A DNA stretch of 46,232 nucleotides from Paracoccaceae bacterium (GTDB lineage: Bacteria; Pseudomonadota; Alphaproteobacteria; Rhodobacterales; Rhodobacteraceae), in contig JAHDIS010000008.1 in NCBI GenBank assembly GCA_020630695.1, positions 1 to 46,232 on the forward strand. The letters are read 5' to 3'. This document shows, piece by piece, positions 31,947 to 40,521 of the stretch; within the stretch, counting starts at the first letter, position 1, and every line of letters begins with the position of its first letter. The notes beneath the pieces are model-generated. The model was not told the origin of the DNA. It saw nothing but the letters and a program-made list of their open reading frames with translations, and did not search any database. The position numbers and the translations under genes were made by a program.

Positions 31947-32465
31947 TCAGCCATTCCCACCGCCTTCGTTGCCGCTTCCGTTGCCGCCGCCATTGCCATT
32001 CCCGTTGCCGCAATTGCCGCCGCATTCATAGGCACCGCCTTTGGCCAGATAGAGCCAATCTTTCAGATAGGTCTGACGATCCATGGTCTGCATACCCAGA
32101 ACGCGGGCTCGAACATCCAGCATCGTGCTGAAACCGACCTGATCCGCATTGTTGGCCATATGCCGGGTCCAGAACTCGTCCAGAGCATCAATCTCAGCAG
32201 GTTTTGCGACCGAATAGCTCAGGGCCATGAGATGGCTGTTGTCAGAACCAGGCGCGACACGTTCCAACACCTGACGCAGACCAGTGGAAAAACCGTCTGT
32301 GTTCTGATCTGCGCTCAATTCGCGGCGCACATCACGCCAGACATCCTGCGTGCCAGGCGATTGGACGATGCCCATAGCATGCCCAGTACCCGCAGCAGGA
32401 ACAACAAGCGCGACGGTCCAAACCGCGACGCGGCCCAGACGTTTCAAAAGCGTGTCGACTGTCAT
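31947..32465 (-). CDS. Exported protein with Gly/Asn-rich tail
   Basis: A 172-residue protein with an N-terminal signal-like segment (VAVWTVALVVPAAGTGHA, probable cleavage after GHA). A helical domain follows (DVWRDVRRELSADQNT and EFWTRHMANNADQVGFSTML). The last 30 residues are a low-complexity tail of Gly, Asn and a little Ser/Glu, with two cysteines at its start (ECGGNC). I know of no characterised family. Such tails occur in secreted or surface-exposed adhesive proteins. Its start overlaps the stop of the upstream exported-protein gene by 4 nt, so the two are made together. The 315-bp intergenic region upstream of that first gene is the likely promoter. Confidence 0.65.
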   Translation of the reverse strand: MTVDTLLKRLGRVAVWTVALVVPAAGTGHAMGIVQSPGTQDVWRDVRRELSADQNTDGFSTGLRQVLERVAPGSDNSHLMALSYSVAKPAEIDALDEFWTRHMANNADQVGFSTMLDVRARVLGMQTMDRQTYLKDWLYLAKGGAYECGGNCGNGNGNGGGNGSGNEGGGNG

Positions 32466-33460
32466 TTTTCCAGCCCCGCAATTTTGGTCGGTTGCGCGAG
32501 CATGATGCCAGCCACCGAATAATCGCTGCTGGTACGGTAACCCGCCGTAAATTCGATCCGATCACCCGTGATGGCTTCGGTTGGGTACCAACCCAATTCG
32601 CCGTTCGATACTTCGCCAAGCTCACGCTCGGCTCGGGCACGTTGGATGATGTTCAACAGCGCCTGTTGGTCTTCGCGAATTTCCAGAATGCGGGCAGCGT
32701 TGTCCGATCCGACCGGGAACACCGGAATCTCAGTCGCTGAGCCGATGATTTCATCCAGTTCGATCTGCTCAGACTCGAGGTTCAGGAAAATCGACTCTTT
32801 TGCCGGAGCAACGCGATCCAGCGACATGACAACTGAATTCAGTTCAGCGTCAGGCACGAGAATTTTCACATCACCCTCTTCAAAGATGACACGGTTCAGA
32901 AGATCACCATCTTCGGTGAACAGGTCTGAAAACTGTTCGTTGAATGGCTCGGACGGCAACTTGAAGATGCCGTTGATACGCTTGCTTTGTGCGACGCGCG
33001 TGCCATCAAGAATTGCCAGATCGGCAATTTCTACATCGTCAGAGCTTTCCGGCCAATTCTGGTAGTGTGTCTCTTCTCCGATGAAGAGATCGCTCATCCA
33101 AATGCCGGTGAATCGCTGAGTTGTCGTGAACTGTACAACGAGACGTTCATCGATATCGATTTCGTCGTTTTGCTGGCCACCCAACACCCCAAAGCCGTCT
33201 ACCGGATCCCAATAGATCAGCGCTTGCTCCCAAACACCTTTGGTGACTTCGCGCTCAGCAGAGACCGTCAAGGCGCCGAAGGTGCATACAGGTTTCGCAA
33301 GGCACGGTTCAAAAACAATGCTGCGGAAATCAATTTGTTCGGCAAGGGCTGTGTCGATGGCATCCGAGCGCAGTTCACGCGCCAGCGTTTCAGCAGACAC
33401 AGTTGTCGCGCAAACACTCAATAGCCATCCGGCTGCGATCGAAGGATGTAGTTTTGCCAT
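32462..33460 (-). CDS. Exported protein of unknown function, first gene of leftward unit
   Basis: A 332-residue protein beginning MAKLHPSIAAGWLLSVCATTVSA, a signal peptide probably cleaved before ETLARELRS. The start at 33460 is preferred over 33514 because of AGGAACGAAG before it and the position of the signal. The mature region is acidic and beta-rich (ERLVVQFTTTQRFTGIWMSDLFIG, DVEIADLAILDGTRV, DRIEFTAGYRTSSDYSVAGIMLAQ), with a cysteine pair at EPCLAKPVCTFGA. I recognise no domain. It overlaps the Gly/Asn-tail gene by 4 nt, so they form a pair. A periplasmic or surface role in the glycan locus is inference. Confidence 0.7.
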   Translation of the reverse strand: MAKLHPSIAAGWLLSVCATTVSAETLARELRSDAIDTALAEQIDFRSIVFEPCLAKPVCTFGALTVSAEREVTKGVWEQALIYWDPVDGFGVLGGQQNDEIDIDERLVVQFTTTQRFTGIWMSDLFIGEETHYQNWPESSDDVEIADLAILDGTRVAQSKRINGIFKLPSEPFNEQFSDLFTEDGDLLNRVIFEEGDVKILVPDAELNSVVMSLDRVAPAKESIFLNLESEQIELDEIIGSATEIPVFPVGSDNAARILEIREDQQALLNIIQRARAERELGEVSNGELGWYPTEAITGDRIEFTAGYRTSSDYSVAGIMLAQPTKIAGLEK

Positions 33461-33775
33461 GTCTTCGTTCCTCGTTACCCTACAGTCACCCAACGGCAAA
33501 CCGCACAAACACAATACGTGTCAGCGGCTTTTCACCGTTGTGAGTAAGTCGCGAAAAGATGCGATTTTCTACTCAAGCTCTTTCTATCCAAGCCGAAATG
33601 TAACCGTAGATTGTGCCTAGAATATGGCTAAAAAACCTAATAGTCGCGCGGTCAAAAGGGGAAAAACCCGGAACTTTGGTCACGGAATCACGGCTATTGG
33701 GGAGTCAACATATCCTTTAGCGCCCCCTAAACTTGATTGTGGCAACCAATTCAAAAGGGTCCTAGGTTCATATCC
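33461..33775. promoter_or_regulatory. Divergent promoter region of the glycan locus
   Basis: This 315-bp stretch separates the leftward and rightward units and is clearly more AT-rich than its neighbours. A TTGACC on the minus strand near 33650 is a weak -35 candidate for the leftward unit. I found no convincing gene, repeat or strong promoter. The rightward gene begins behind only a weak AGG-type ribosome binding site. Confidence 0.45.
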
Positions 33776-36058
33776 ATGAACTCGGATTTTGGAACGCTAC
33801 GCACTCGGATCGTCCGCCTTTGTGCAGATGGCGCTTTCGTTGAGGCGTTTCTGGCGTTGGAAGACGCCGAAATCGAATCGCAAGCAGCCGTCAGTCTCTG
33901 GGAATACCTGGAACGGCAAATGTCACGCGTGGGTGAGACAAAGCTGGCGTCGACGGTGCGGGCTCGCCTTGCCACAGCAGGCGTTTACACTGAGAAAATG
34001 GCAATCGCTGATGCCGAAGCGGCGTTGGAACATGAAGACTTCCATCGTGCCTCTCTGATCCTGCGTTCTGCTTTCGGGGCTTTGGATTTGCCCAAAGATG
34101 CCGCGCGCGCAATGGCCCGCGCTCTGAACGGTTTGGCCAATCCGGATGCTCTGGTTCACCTGACAGAACTGGCACACGCCGAGCCCGATATGGCGATCAT
34201 GGAAATTGATTTGCTTCGTGCCGAAGACGCATTGATTTCGGCTCAGGACAAAAGCGCCGAATACGCCGCGCTTTTTCCTACAGACGACCGTTTTCTTGTT
34301 CGTGGCGCGCGAATTGCGGCATCCCTGAACCAATGGGACGTTGCTCTGGATCAGTGGAAGAAACTGCAAGAGCGCGGCAGTTTTCCGCGCAGCACCACGC
34401 TTGGAAATCAAGTCCGGCTTTTGTGGCGGCTCGAACGCAAAGATGCGGCGATGGACACCCTTTCTGAGTTTCTTTTGGCCGGACCGGCACTCACCGAATT
34501 GATACCGGTGACTTATACGCTTGGATTGGGCGATCTTCTCGACGAAGCGCTGGCCAAAGCCGTGCAACGCAATCCGGTCACGCCGGTTCCCGATCAGGAT
34601 TGGGACGCAATCGCACAGTATCTATTGGATATCGGGCGGCTGGGCCATGTCGCTTGGTTGTCTCAGGCCGGGATTCCAATTGGCTCGACCGCGCAACTGG
34701 CGCTGCAGGCCGCCAGCCGTCTGCTTGGAAACCGTGCGCTCGAAATAGGATCTTTGCCTTCGGCGGCACGCCTGAGCAGTCCGGATTGCCTGCTGCCTTT
34801 TGCATTGTTCCAACGACACGCACGCCCTGTACCCCTGCCTCCAAAGAGCCAGATGAGCGTCATGCTGGTGAATGCTTCGCTGGTCAGTGGCGGCGCAGAA
34901 CGCCAGTTCGGCATGATGGTCAAGGCGCTGTTGCTGCAAGGCCTTCGGCCTGATCAGATCGACGTAGCACTTTTTTCGCTATCCGAAGATCGGGGACGGT
35001 CGCATTTTCTGAGGGATCTCGAAGAGCTCGGCGTGCAGATCCATGATCTGGAAAACGTACCAAACAGTTTTCTGCGCATGCCATCGGAACTCGAAGATCG
35101 CTGTGCGCTGTTGCCCAAGCCATTGCGTGCGGATGTGGCTGCCCTTTACAAATTGCTGGAACATAAACGCCCGGATGTTCTGCATGGATGGCAAGACCGC
35201 GCATCTCTGGCCTGTGGGTTTCTGGGGGCTCATTTGGGGATCGGGCAAATCGTTCTGAGCGCACGTAACATGCAACCGTCACGGCGCGATCGCGGATTGC
35301 AACAAGACGACCGCGCGCTTTTCTCAGCACTTTGTGGCTTGCCGAACGTAAAACTGGTCGCGAATTCCCGCGCCGGCGCACGTGACTACGAGGATTGGCT
35401 TGACCGACCGGTCGGGGACGTTGGCGTCATGAACAACGGTTTGGAAATTGACAGGTTCACCAAAATCGCCCAACCGGCACACAATCAAGTCGCCAAGGGC
35501 CGCAGAGTCGTCAATATCGTCGGGGTCTTTCGTCTGGCTCCAAACAAGCGCCCCGAACTTTGGCTGGAAACCGTGGCCAAGCTTCAAGGGAGATCACAAT
35601 ACGACATTCGCCCCCGGATTGCCGGTGTAGGCCCCCTGAGCGACATCGCACAGGAACGCGCCGCTGCATTGAGGCTCCGGGATTTTCATCTGGAGGGCGG
35701 TCTGGTTGACCCGGCCGACATCTACCGCGACGCAGACGTGGTTTTGTTGATGTCCCGGGTGGAAGGCACGCCAAACGTTTTGCTTGAGGCACAGGCGCTT
35801 GGCATTGCCGTTGCAGGATGCGACGTTGGCGGCGTCAAAGAGGCCATACTCGATGACACCGAGGCTGCGGGCCTGTTGCTTTCCGAAGACATCACGCCAG
35901 AGGATGCAGCCGCCGCAATCGAAGACTGGTTGCCACAAGCATTGAACGGTTCGAGGGCTGAGCGGATGTCGTTTATTGCGAACCGGTTTTCGGTTGAAGC
36001 GCTCGGCGCATTGGCAATGGAATACTACGGGCAATCTGACGGCGAGGGGGCACAATGA
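33776..36058 (+). CDS. Large GT4 glycosyltransferase with N-terminal helical-repeat domain
   Basis: A 760-residue cytosolic protein. Residues 1 to about 355 are alpha-helical repeats resembling TPR units. From residue 360 a GT-B glycosyltransferase family 4 domain begins with SVMLVNASLVSGGAERQFGMM; the donor-binding part has VNIVGVFRLAPNKRPELWLE and the SRVEGTPNVLLEAQALGIAV signature with two Glu near residue 660. The ATG at 33776 begins MNSDFGTLRTR; a longer frame from 33737 is not favoured. The fusion of a repeat domain to a GT4 resembles protein-O- or large-glycan glycosyltransferases. The stop overlaps the next start (ATGA). Confidence 0.85.
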   Translation: MNSDFGTLRTRIVRLCADGAFVEAFLALEDAEIESQAAVSLWEYLERQMSRVGETKLASTVRARLATAGVYTEKMAIADAEAALEHEDFHRASLILRSAFGALDLPKDAARAMARALNGLANPDALVHLTELAHAEPDMAIMEIDLLRAEDALISAQDKSAEYAALFPTDDRFLVRGARIAASLNQWDVALDQWKKLQERGSFPRSTTLGNQVRLLWRLERKDAAMDTLSEFLLAGPALTELIPVTYTLGLGDLLDEALAKAVQRNPVTPVPDQDWDAIAQYLLDIGRLGHVAWLSQAGIPIGSTAQLALQAASRLLGNRALEIGSLPSAARLSSPDCLLPFALFQRHARPVPLPPKSQMSVMLVNASLVSGGAERQFGMMVKALLLQGLRPDQIDVALFSLSEDRGRSHFLRDLEELGVQIHDLENVPNSFLRMPSELEDRCALLPKPLRADVAALYKLLEHKRPDVLHGWQDRASLACGFLGAHLGIGQIVLSARNMQPSRRDRGLQQDDRALFSALCGLPNVKLVANSRAGARDYEDWLDRPVGDVGVMNNGLEIDRFTKIAQPAHNQVAKGRRVVNIVGVFRLAPNKRPELWLETVAKLQGRSQYDIRPRIAGVGPLSDIAQERAAALRLRDFHLEGGLVDPADIYRDADVVLLMSRVEGTPNVLLEAQALGIAVAGCDVGGVKEAILDDTEAAGLLLSEDITPEDAAAAIEDWLPQALNGSRAERMSFIANRFSVEALGALAMEYYGQSDGEGAQ

Positions 36059-37782
36059 CCGGCGCCCGGCTTCTCATAGATTTCGCCGGCTCCGATCCCG
36101 TCGCGGGGCTTTTGGCAGCCCAGATCGGCGCGGACGGAACGCTTCAGACCGTTACAGCGTCACACATGTTCGGGCCGCAAGATACCGTCTGGTTTTGTAG
36201 CCAAAACGGGTTTTTCGATGCCGTCGATCGGTGTCAGTCGACGGGCGCAACCGTCAACGTGATTGTCCGGCGCGCAGCGAAGTCGCCAGCAAGGCACCAT
36301 CCCCTGCAATACGACCTTTTGAAGACGCTGGTCGCAAAGGTGAGTGGATTTTCGCTCCGGCTGTTTGCACTGGGCGAAGCTGCCGCGACCGAGATCCGCG
36401 CCTCTGGGCTGGAGTGTGAGCCACTGGTATACCCTCAGGGTGGAGGAGCTCAAACATTTGGACGGGCCGAATTCAACGCCGGACAATCCCGCTTCCGTCT
36501 GCTTTCCGAGAACCGGGACAGCGTTCTCGATTTTGATGCGATCAACTGGGCGCGACTAGCCCGCGACTATCGGCTGAGCGCCGTACAGGAAGACCCACCG
36601 GACCTGATCGATATGGCCGAGTTTGCAAATCGCCTGCCTGCGAAGCAGCCTGCCGATCGATCAGATTTCCTGTTTGTCACCCCCAATGGTGTGGGATTGG
36701 GCCATTTGACCAGACAATTGGCCATCGCCAAGGAATTGCAGAACGCCAGTCCAGACCCGGACCAAGTCAAGATCGCGTTTTGGTGCTTTTCCCGAGCCGC
36801 AACAATCATTCAGCGCGCTGGATACAGCGTGTTCCTGCGCCATAACGCAGATCATCTGGGCGCCGACACGCCGCCTTGGCAGCAGTGGGAAACCCAAGCG
36901 TTTGCGCACCATCTGCGTCATAGCCGACCGACCGCGGTCATCGCGGATGGCAGCCGTATCGAACCTTTCATTGTCGATGCGATGAAACAGCCCGGATGCC
37001 ATCACGCACGGCTGTTTTGGATCAGGCGCGGGATGTGGCGTGCCGATGCCGATGATCGCAGTCTGGCCGACGTCAGGTTCTGCGACCGGGTCTTGATACC
37101 CGGTGATCTGGCATCAGCGGCGGACCCCGGCGCAACCGCGCGCAGCAATCCTCACCCGGCGGGCTTGTCGTCTCTGGTCACGACAGCACCTGTTGTTCTC
37201 AGCAAACCTGATGATCGCTTGACCAGACGCGCCGCGCGGCGGGCCCTTGGCATCGGTATTGGGCGGGGAAAGACATGTCTGGTGTCACTGGGCGGTGAGG
37301 CATTTGCCCGAACATCGATCATCCATGACAAACTGATTGAGGCTGCGCGCAAAGCCCGCGTGCGCCTGATCTGGGCGCAGTCGCCAATGGCAGCGCGGCC
37401 TTCTGTTGACAATGACAATGAGGAACGGGTGTCACTTTATCCGGTCACGCCCTACCTCGCAGCTTTTGACGGTGTCGTTGCCGCGACCGGGTACAATACA
37501 TTTCATGAACTGATGTTGCAGTGCACCTGCCCTGTGCTGTTCGTTCCGACAACGAACGAACGTCTTGATGATCAGGCCGCAAGAGCCCGCTTTGCAAGCG
37601 AACAAGGCTGGGCCGAAATTCTGGAACACGAAACCGGAGAGGAAGAAGAGGCAAAGTTGGATGCCTTTTTCCAACAACTGCGCCAATCCCAACCTGTATC
37701 GCGCCCGGCACTGCGCCGGGACGGAGCCATTGAAATGGCGACTGAGATATTGAACGCGACCACTGCAAGAGGAACATCCTGA
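36055..37782 (+). CDS. Two-domain MurG-like (GT28-type) GT-B protein
   Basis: A 575-residue protein. Residues 1 to about 200 form an unrecognised alpha/beta region. Residues from about 208 look like a MurG-like GT-B fold: FLFVTPNGVGLGHLTRQLAIA resembles the acceptor G-loop, CLVSLGGEAFAR the middle strand, and ATGYNTFHELMLQCTCPVLFVPTTNERLDDQAARARFA the GT28 C-terminal donor motif (about residue 478). It overlaps the upstream GT4 gene by 4 nt and the next gene by 1 nt. A nucleotide-sugar transferase is therefore likely; the N-terminal domain might be a second transferase or a binding module. Confidence 0.78.
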   Translation: MTGARLLIDFAGSDPVAGLLAAQIGADGTLQTVTASHMFGPQDTVWFCSQNGFFDAVDRCQSTGATVNVIVRRAAKSPARHHPLQYDLLKTLVAKVSGFSLRLFALGEAAATEIRASGLECEPLVYPQGGGAQTFGRAEFNAGQSRFRLLSENRDSVLDFDAINWARLARDYRLSAVQEDPPDLIDMAEFANRLPAKQPADRSDFLFVTPNGVGLGHLTRQLAIAKELQNASPDPDQVKIAFWCFSRAATIIQRAGYSVFLRHNADHLGADTPPWQQWETQAFAHHLRHSRPTAVIADGSRIEPFIVDAMKQPGCHHARLFWIRRGMWRADADDRSLADVRFCDRVLIPGDLASAADPGATARSNPHPAGLSSLVTTAPVVLSKPDDRLTRRAARRALGIGIGRGKTCLVSLGGEAFARTSIIHDKLIEAARKARVRLIWAQSPMAARPSVDNDNEERVSLYPVTPYLAAFDGVVAATGYNTFHELMLQCTCPVLFVPTTNERLDDQAARARFASEQGWAEILEHETGEEEEAKLDAFFQQLRQSQPVSRPALRRDGAIEMATEILNATTARGTS

Positions 37783-38369
37783 TGGCAGCTGGTCCAAATG
37801 ATCTGGCAGGCGTGGATCCAGACGCCCTTCGCGTTTTGCGACGGGCTGGTCTAGAGCGTCAGGATCTGGCGCAACGACTGGCGCGCTTTGAGTTTCAATC
37901 GCTGCGCCGTGAATTGAGTTCAGCATCCGTTTTCGATTTGCAGGTAGACGTTGCCACCAGAAAGGCGGACCCGGTCCCCGAGCAAGCAGAGCCAGAAATG
38001 TCGATGCCCGCCGAACTTTTGGCGGGCCTGCCCCAACTGCCCGTCCCACTGGGCCGCATTGCATGGACCAAACGGCCCGAGGACCTGCAGGTTGCAGGTA
38101 TTTTGATTGATGTGGCGGGTGACGACGCAGCACTGTCCTCTGCCCTGCTCTCGCTTCTGACTGAACACCACAGGAACCCGTTCGCGCGCATCGTCTTTCT
38201 GTGCCGCACACTTGATCCGGTTCACGTTCTGGGCCGCTACGGTTTCCTTTGTCATCAGGTTGGTCGCGCTGATCCGGCCAGCATTGGCGCACTTATGCAG
38301 CGGCGATATGGCATTCAGCAGATCCGGAGTTTGGATAGCGGTCGCAAGCTGTGGTCGGCGCTGGACTGA
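37782..38369 (+). CDS. Unknown 195-residue protein, third gene of rightward unit
   Basis: A soluble 195-residue protein with no signal or membrane span. It begins AGPNDLAGVDPDALRVLRRAGLERQD (helical), and has a Rossmann-like half (VAGILIDVAGDDAALSSALLSLL and RIVFLCRTLDPVHVLGRYGFLC) with no known motif. It shares a base with the upstream stop codon, so it is co-translated with the two glycosyltransferases. It may be a partner or accessory subunit. I do not recognise a family. Confidence 0.65.
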   Translation: MAAGPNDLAGVDPDALRVLRRAGLERQDLAQRLARFEFQSLRRELSSASVFDLQVDVATRKADPVPEQAEPEMSMPAELLAGLPQLPVPLGRIAWTKRPEDLQVAGILIDVAGDDAALSSALLSLLTEHHRNPFARIVFLCRTLDPVHVLGRYGFLCHQVGRADPASIGALMQRRYGIQQIRSLDSGRKLWSALD

Positions 38370-38534
38370 CCGGGCCGGTCCGCCCCCAACACCTGATCAA
38401 GATCTCAAAAGCAGTGCGACTACTACCCGTATATGTGGTTTTTTGAACCCCATTGTTTCTATTATGTGACCAATAGTCGAAATTCTAAAACTGTTTGCAA
38501 ATATACGCCAAATTACAAATTCCGCCCCATAATT
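38370..38534. other. AT-rich intergenic stretch before the small exported-protein gene
   Basis: Most of this 165-bp stretch is clearly AT-richer than the surrounding genes and holds no open frame that I trust. A short hairpin (GACCG-GGC-CGGTC) overlaps and follows the stop of the 195-residue gene and might end the rightward unit, but no T-run follows. Confidence 0.45.
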
Positions 38535-38562
38535 TTGACATATTAGTTACGCAGCGTAAGAT
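38535..38562 (+). promoter_or_regulatory. Sigma70-like promoter with inverted repeat in the spacer
   Basis: TTGACA (38535-38540) is followed after 16 nt by TAAGAT (38557-38562), a near-consensus promoter about 40 nt upstream of the 95-residue gene. TTACG-CAG-CGTAA (38547-38559) is a perfect inverted repeat lying in the spacer and touching the -10, a typical position for a repressor site. The regulator is unknown. Confidence 0.6.
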
Positions 38563-38610
38563 CACAAACGATCCACCAAGACCGGGCACTCACTCAATCT
38601 AGGTCATGCA

Positions 38611-38898
38611 ATGAAAAAAATAACATTCGCGCTCCTGTTGATTTTCACAGCCAGCGCAACCCAGGCAGAGCAATGTGCATCATCAAAGCAGGTTGCAGAA
38701 CAAATCCAGACCCGGTTTGGCGAAAAGCTGAGCCATGTTGGGGTCCTGCCAAACGCCAATGTTCTGGAAATCTACTCTCACCCCAGAACGGGTACGTGGA
38801 CCATGCTGGTTACCTTGCCCGACCGCCGATTGAGCTGCTTGCTTGCAACCGGCACCGGGCGGGCGTCATTGGATTTGCACCTCGCCAGCTTGTCCTGA
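38611..38898 (+). CDS. Small exported protein
   Basis: A 95-residue protein with signal peptide MKKITFALLLIFTASATQA and mature start near EQCASSKQVAEQIQ. The mature part has two cysteines (QCASS and LSCLLATG), possibly a disulfide, and reads as a compact beta domain: VGVLPNANVLEIYSHPRTGTWTMLVTLPD. I recognise no family by name. A good promoter lies upstream. The following 222-nt gap to the FKBP gene contains no clear gene; a short hairpin (CCAAC/GTTGG) just after the stop may terminate this transcript. Confidence 0.65.
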   Translation: MKKITFALLLIFTASATQAEQCASSKQVAEQIQTRFGEKLSHVGVLPNANVLEIYSHPRTGTWTMLVTLPDRRLSCLLATGTGRASLDLHLASLS

Positions 38899-39120
38899 AA
38901 CGACCAACGCCGGGGTTGGGTCAAGCCACAATCGCCGCTCAGGTATTGACGGCGAACGCCCATTGATTGGCGCGAGATGCGGGTCGCTTTAGCGTTTATC
39001 CGGTTTTGCCGGTGGCCGTTTGCAATTCACCCATTGCAACATTAGGCTAACCGCATCAATCGCGAGCACCCGGTCAGGCCGGCCTCGGCAATCAACCAAT
39101 CCCCACATCTGGAGACCCTC

Positions 39121-39549
39121 ATGACGCAGGTCAAATCCGGCGACACTGTTCGCATTCACTATACTGGTACGCTGGCCGACGGCAGCACGTTTGACAGTTC
39201 CGAAGGACGCGACCCGCTGGAGTTTGAAGTTGGTTCCGGCCAGATCATTCCGGGTCTCGATCGTGCCATTCCCGGCATGGAAGTCGGCGAGAAAAAAGTA
39301 GTGAACATCGCGGCAGATGACGCCTATGGACAGCCCAACCCGCAAGCGATGCAAACTGTTCCGCGTGGGGATATCCCTGCGGATATTCCGCTCGAGGTTG
39401 GTCTTCAGCTCCAGGTGCAAACCCCGACCGGTCAGGTCATGCCCGTGACCGTGACCGAAGTGACCGACGAACAGGTTACTCTGGATGCCAACCATCCTCT
39501 GGCAGGAAAAGACCTGACGTTCTCATTCGAGATCGTGTCCATCGCGTAG
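39121..39549 (+). CDS. FKBP-type peptidyl-prolyl isomerase (SlyD-like)
   Basis: A 142-residue protein: FKBP core residues around KSGDTVRIHYTGTLADGSTFDSSEGRDPLEFEVG and GQIIPGLDRAIPGMEVGEKK, then the inserted-flap (IF) chaperone domain from about 70 (AYGQPNPQAMQTVPRGDIPADIP) and the return strand LTFSFEIVSIA. This is the SlyD/FKBP-IF type, which catalyses proline isomerisation and helps folding. The His-rich metal-binding tail of E. coli SlyD is absent, so it probably has no nickel role. CTGGAG precedes the ATG. A strong terminator follows. Confidence 0.92.
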   Translation: MTQVKSGDTVRIHYTGTLADGSTFDSSEGRDPLEFEVGSGQIIPGLDRAIPGMEVGEKKVVNIAADDAYGQPNPQAMQTVPRGDIPADIPLEVGLQLQVQTPTGQVMPVTVTEVTDEQVTLDANHPLAGKDLTFSFEIVSIA

Positions 39550-39608
39550 CGGCGGAATATCCACATCTGACCAGATTGGTCCTTGGATTGTGGAAAACCG
39601 ATAAAGAC

Positions 39609-39644
39609 AGGGGCCGGCCAACCGAAGTGGCTGGCCCCTTTTTG
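39609..39644 (+). terminator. Rho-independent terminator after FKBP gene
   Basis: A 12-bp stem (39609-39620 with 39628-39639, one G-T pair) around a 7-nt loop is followed by TTTTT. Confidence 0.88.
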
Positions 39645-39711
39645 TGTGGCACCACTTTCCGCGCTGCCCGCAAAAAGATACATCTCATCCAAACGCAAGA
39701 GAGGTGGCTCC

Positions 39712-40500
39712 ATGCAGATGGCTGACCTGGGCGATGTTCGCCTGCACTACCGTATCGACGGTCCCGAAGACGGCGCGCCAATCGTGTTCGCCAATTCGCT
39801 GGGAACTGATCTTCGACTCTGGGATCCGATCATGCCGCTGTTGCCGGCCGGGCTGCGCATCTTGCGGTTTGACAAGCGCGGACACGGTTTGTCGGATTTG
39901 CCCACTGGCCCCTACTCCATGGGGGCGTTGGTCCGCGACACGGAAAACCTGATGGATCATCTTGGTTTCAAGGATGCCATTTTTGTGGGGCTGTCGATCG
40001 GCGGTATGATCGCGCAGGGTCTGGCCGCCAAACGATTGGATCTGGTCCGTGCCATGGTGCTGTCGAACACCGGTGCGAAAATCGGCACACGGGACATTTG
40101 GGCCGAACGCATCGACGCGGTGAACGCAGGCGGCCTGCAGGCCGTGGTGGACCCCACAATGCAACGCTGGTTTTCTGATGCCTTCCACAAAGACTCGACA
40201 TTTCCTGCCTGGCGCAACCTGTTCCTGCGCACACCAGCAGAAGGTTGGGCAGGGTGCGGTGCAGCGATCGCAGGTACAGACTTTTACACTACCACAGCCA
40301 GCCTGCGCTTGCCCGCTTTGGGAATCGCAGGCTCGGAGGACGGATCAACACCCCCCGATCTGGTTCGTGAGACAATAGACTTGATCCCCGGCGGGCAGTT
40401 TGCCCTGATCCGTGGCGCCGGGCATCTGCCTTGCGTCGAGAACCCCGTCGAATATGCCCGTATCTTGAATGAGTTCATCTCGGCACAAGGTCACATCTAA
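39712..40500 (+). CDS. pcaD: 3-oxoadipate enol-lactonase
   Basis: A 262-residue alpha/beta hydrolase that opens 3-oxoadipate enol-lactone to 3-oxoadipate in the beta-ketoadipate pathway of protocatechuate breakdown. It shows FANSLGTDLRLWDP, RFDKRGHGLSD, nucleophile elbow GLSIGGMIAQG, acid in AGSEDGSTPP and His in IRGAGHLPCVENP, all typical of PcaD. AGAGGTGG precedes ATG 39712; a start two codons on is possible. It leads a cluster with another hydrolase and pcaB. PcaC, PcaH and PcaG, usually between them, are missing here. Confidence 0.9.
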   Translation: MQMADLGDVRLHYRIDGPEDGAPIVFANSLGTDLRLWDPIMPLLPAGLRILRFDKRGHGLSDLPTGPYSMGALVRDTENLMDHLGFKDAIFVGLSIGGMIAQGLAAKRLDLVRAMVLSNTGAKIGTRDIWAERIDAVNAGGLQAVVDPTMQRWFSDAFHKDSTFPAWRNLFLRTPAEGWAGCGAAIAGTDFYTTTASLRLPALGIAGSEDGSTPPDLVRETIDLIPGGQFALIRGAGHLPCVENPVEYARILNEFISAQGHI

Positions 40501-40521
40501 CGTGGCAAAGGACAGCTGAGT

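Noticed and set aside
31947-32040. Repetitive sequence resembling a short CRISPR or tandem repeat
   Set aside because: The repeats are short codon-level Gly/Asn repeats within an open frame, without regular spacers.
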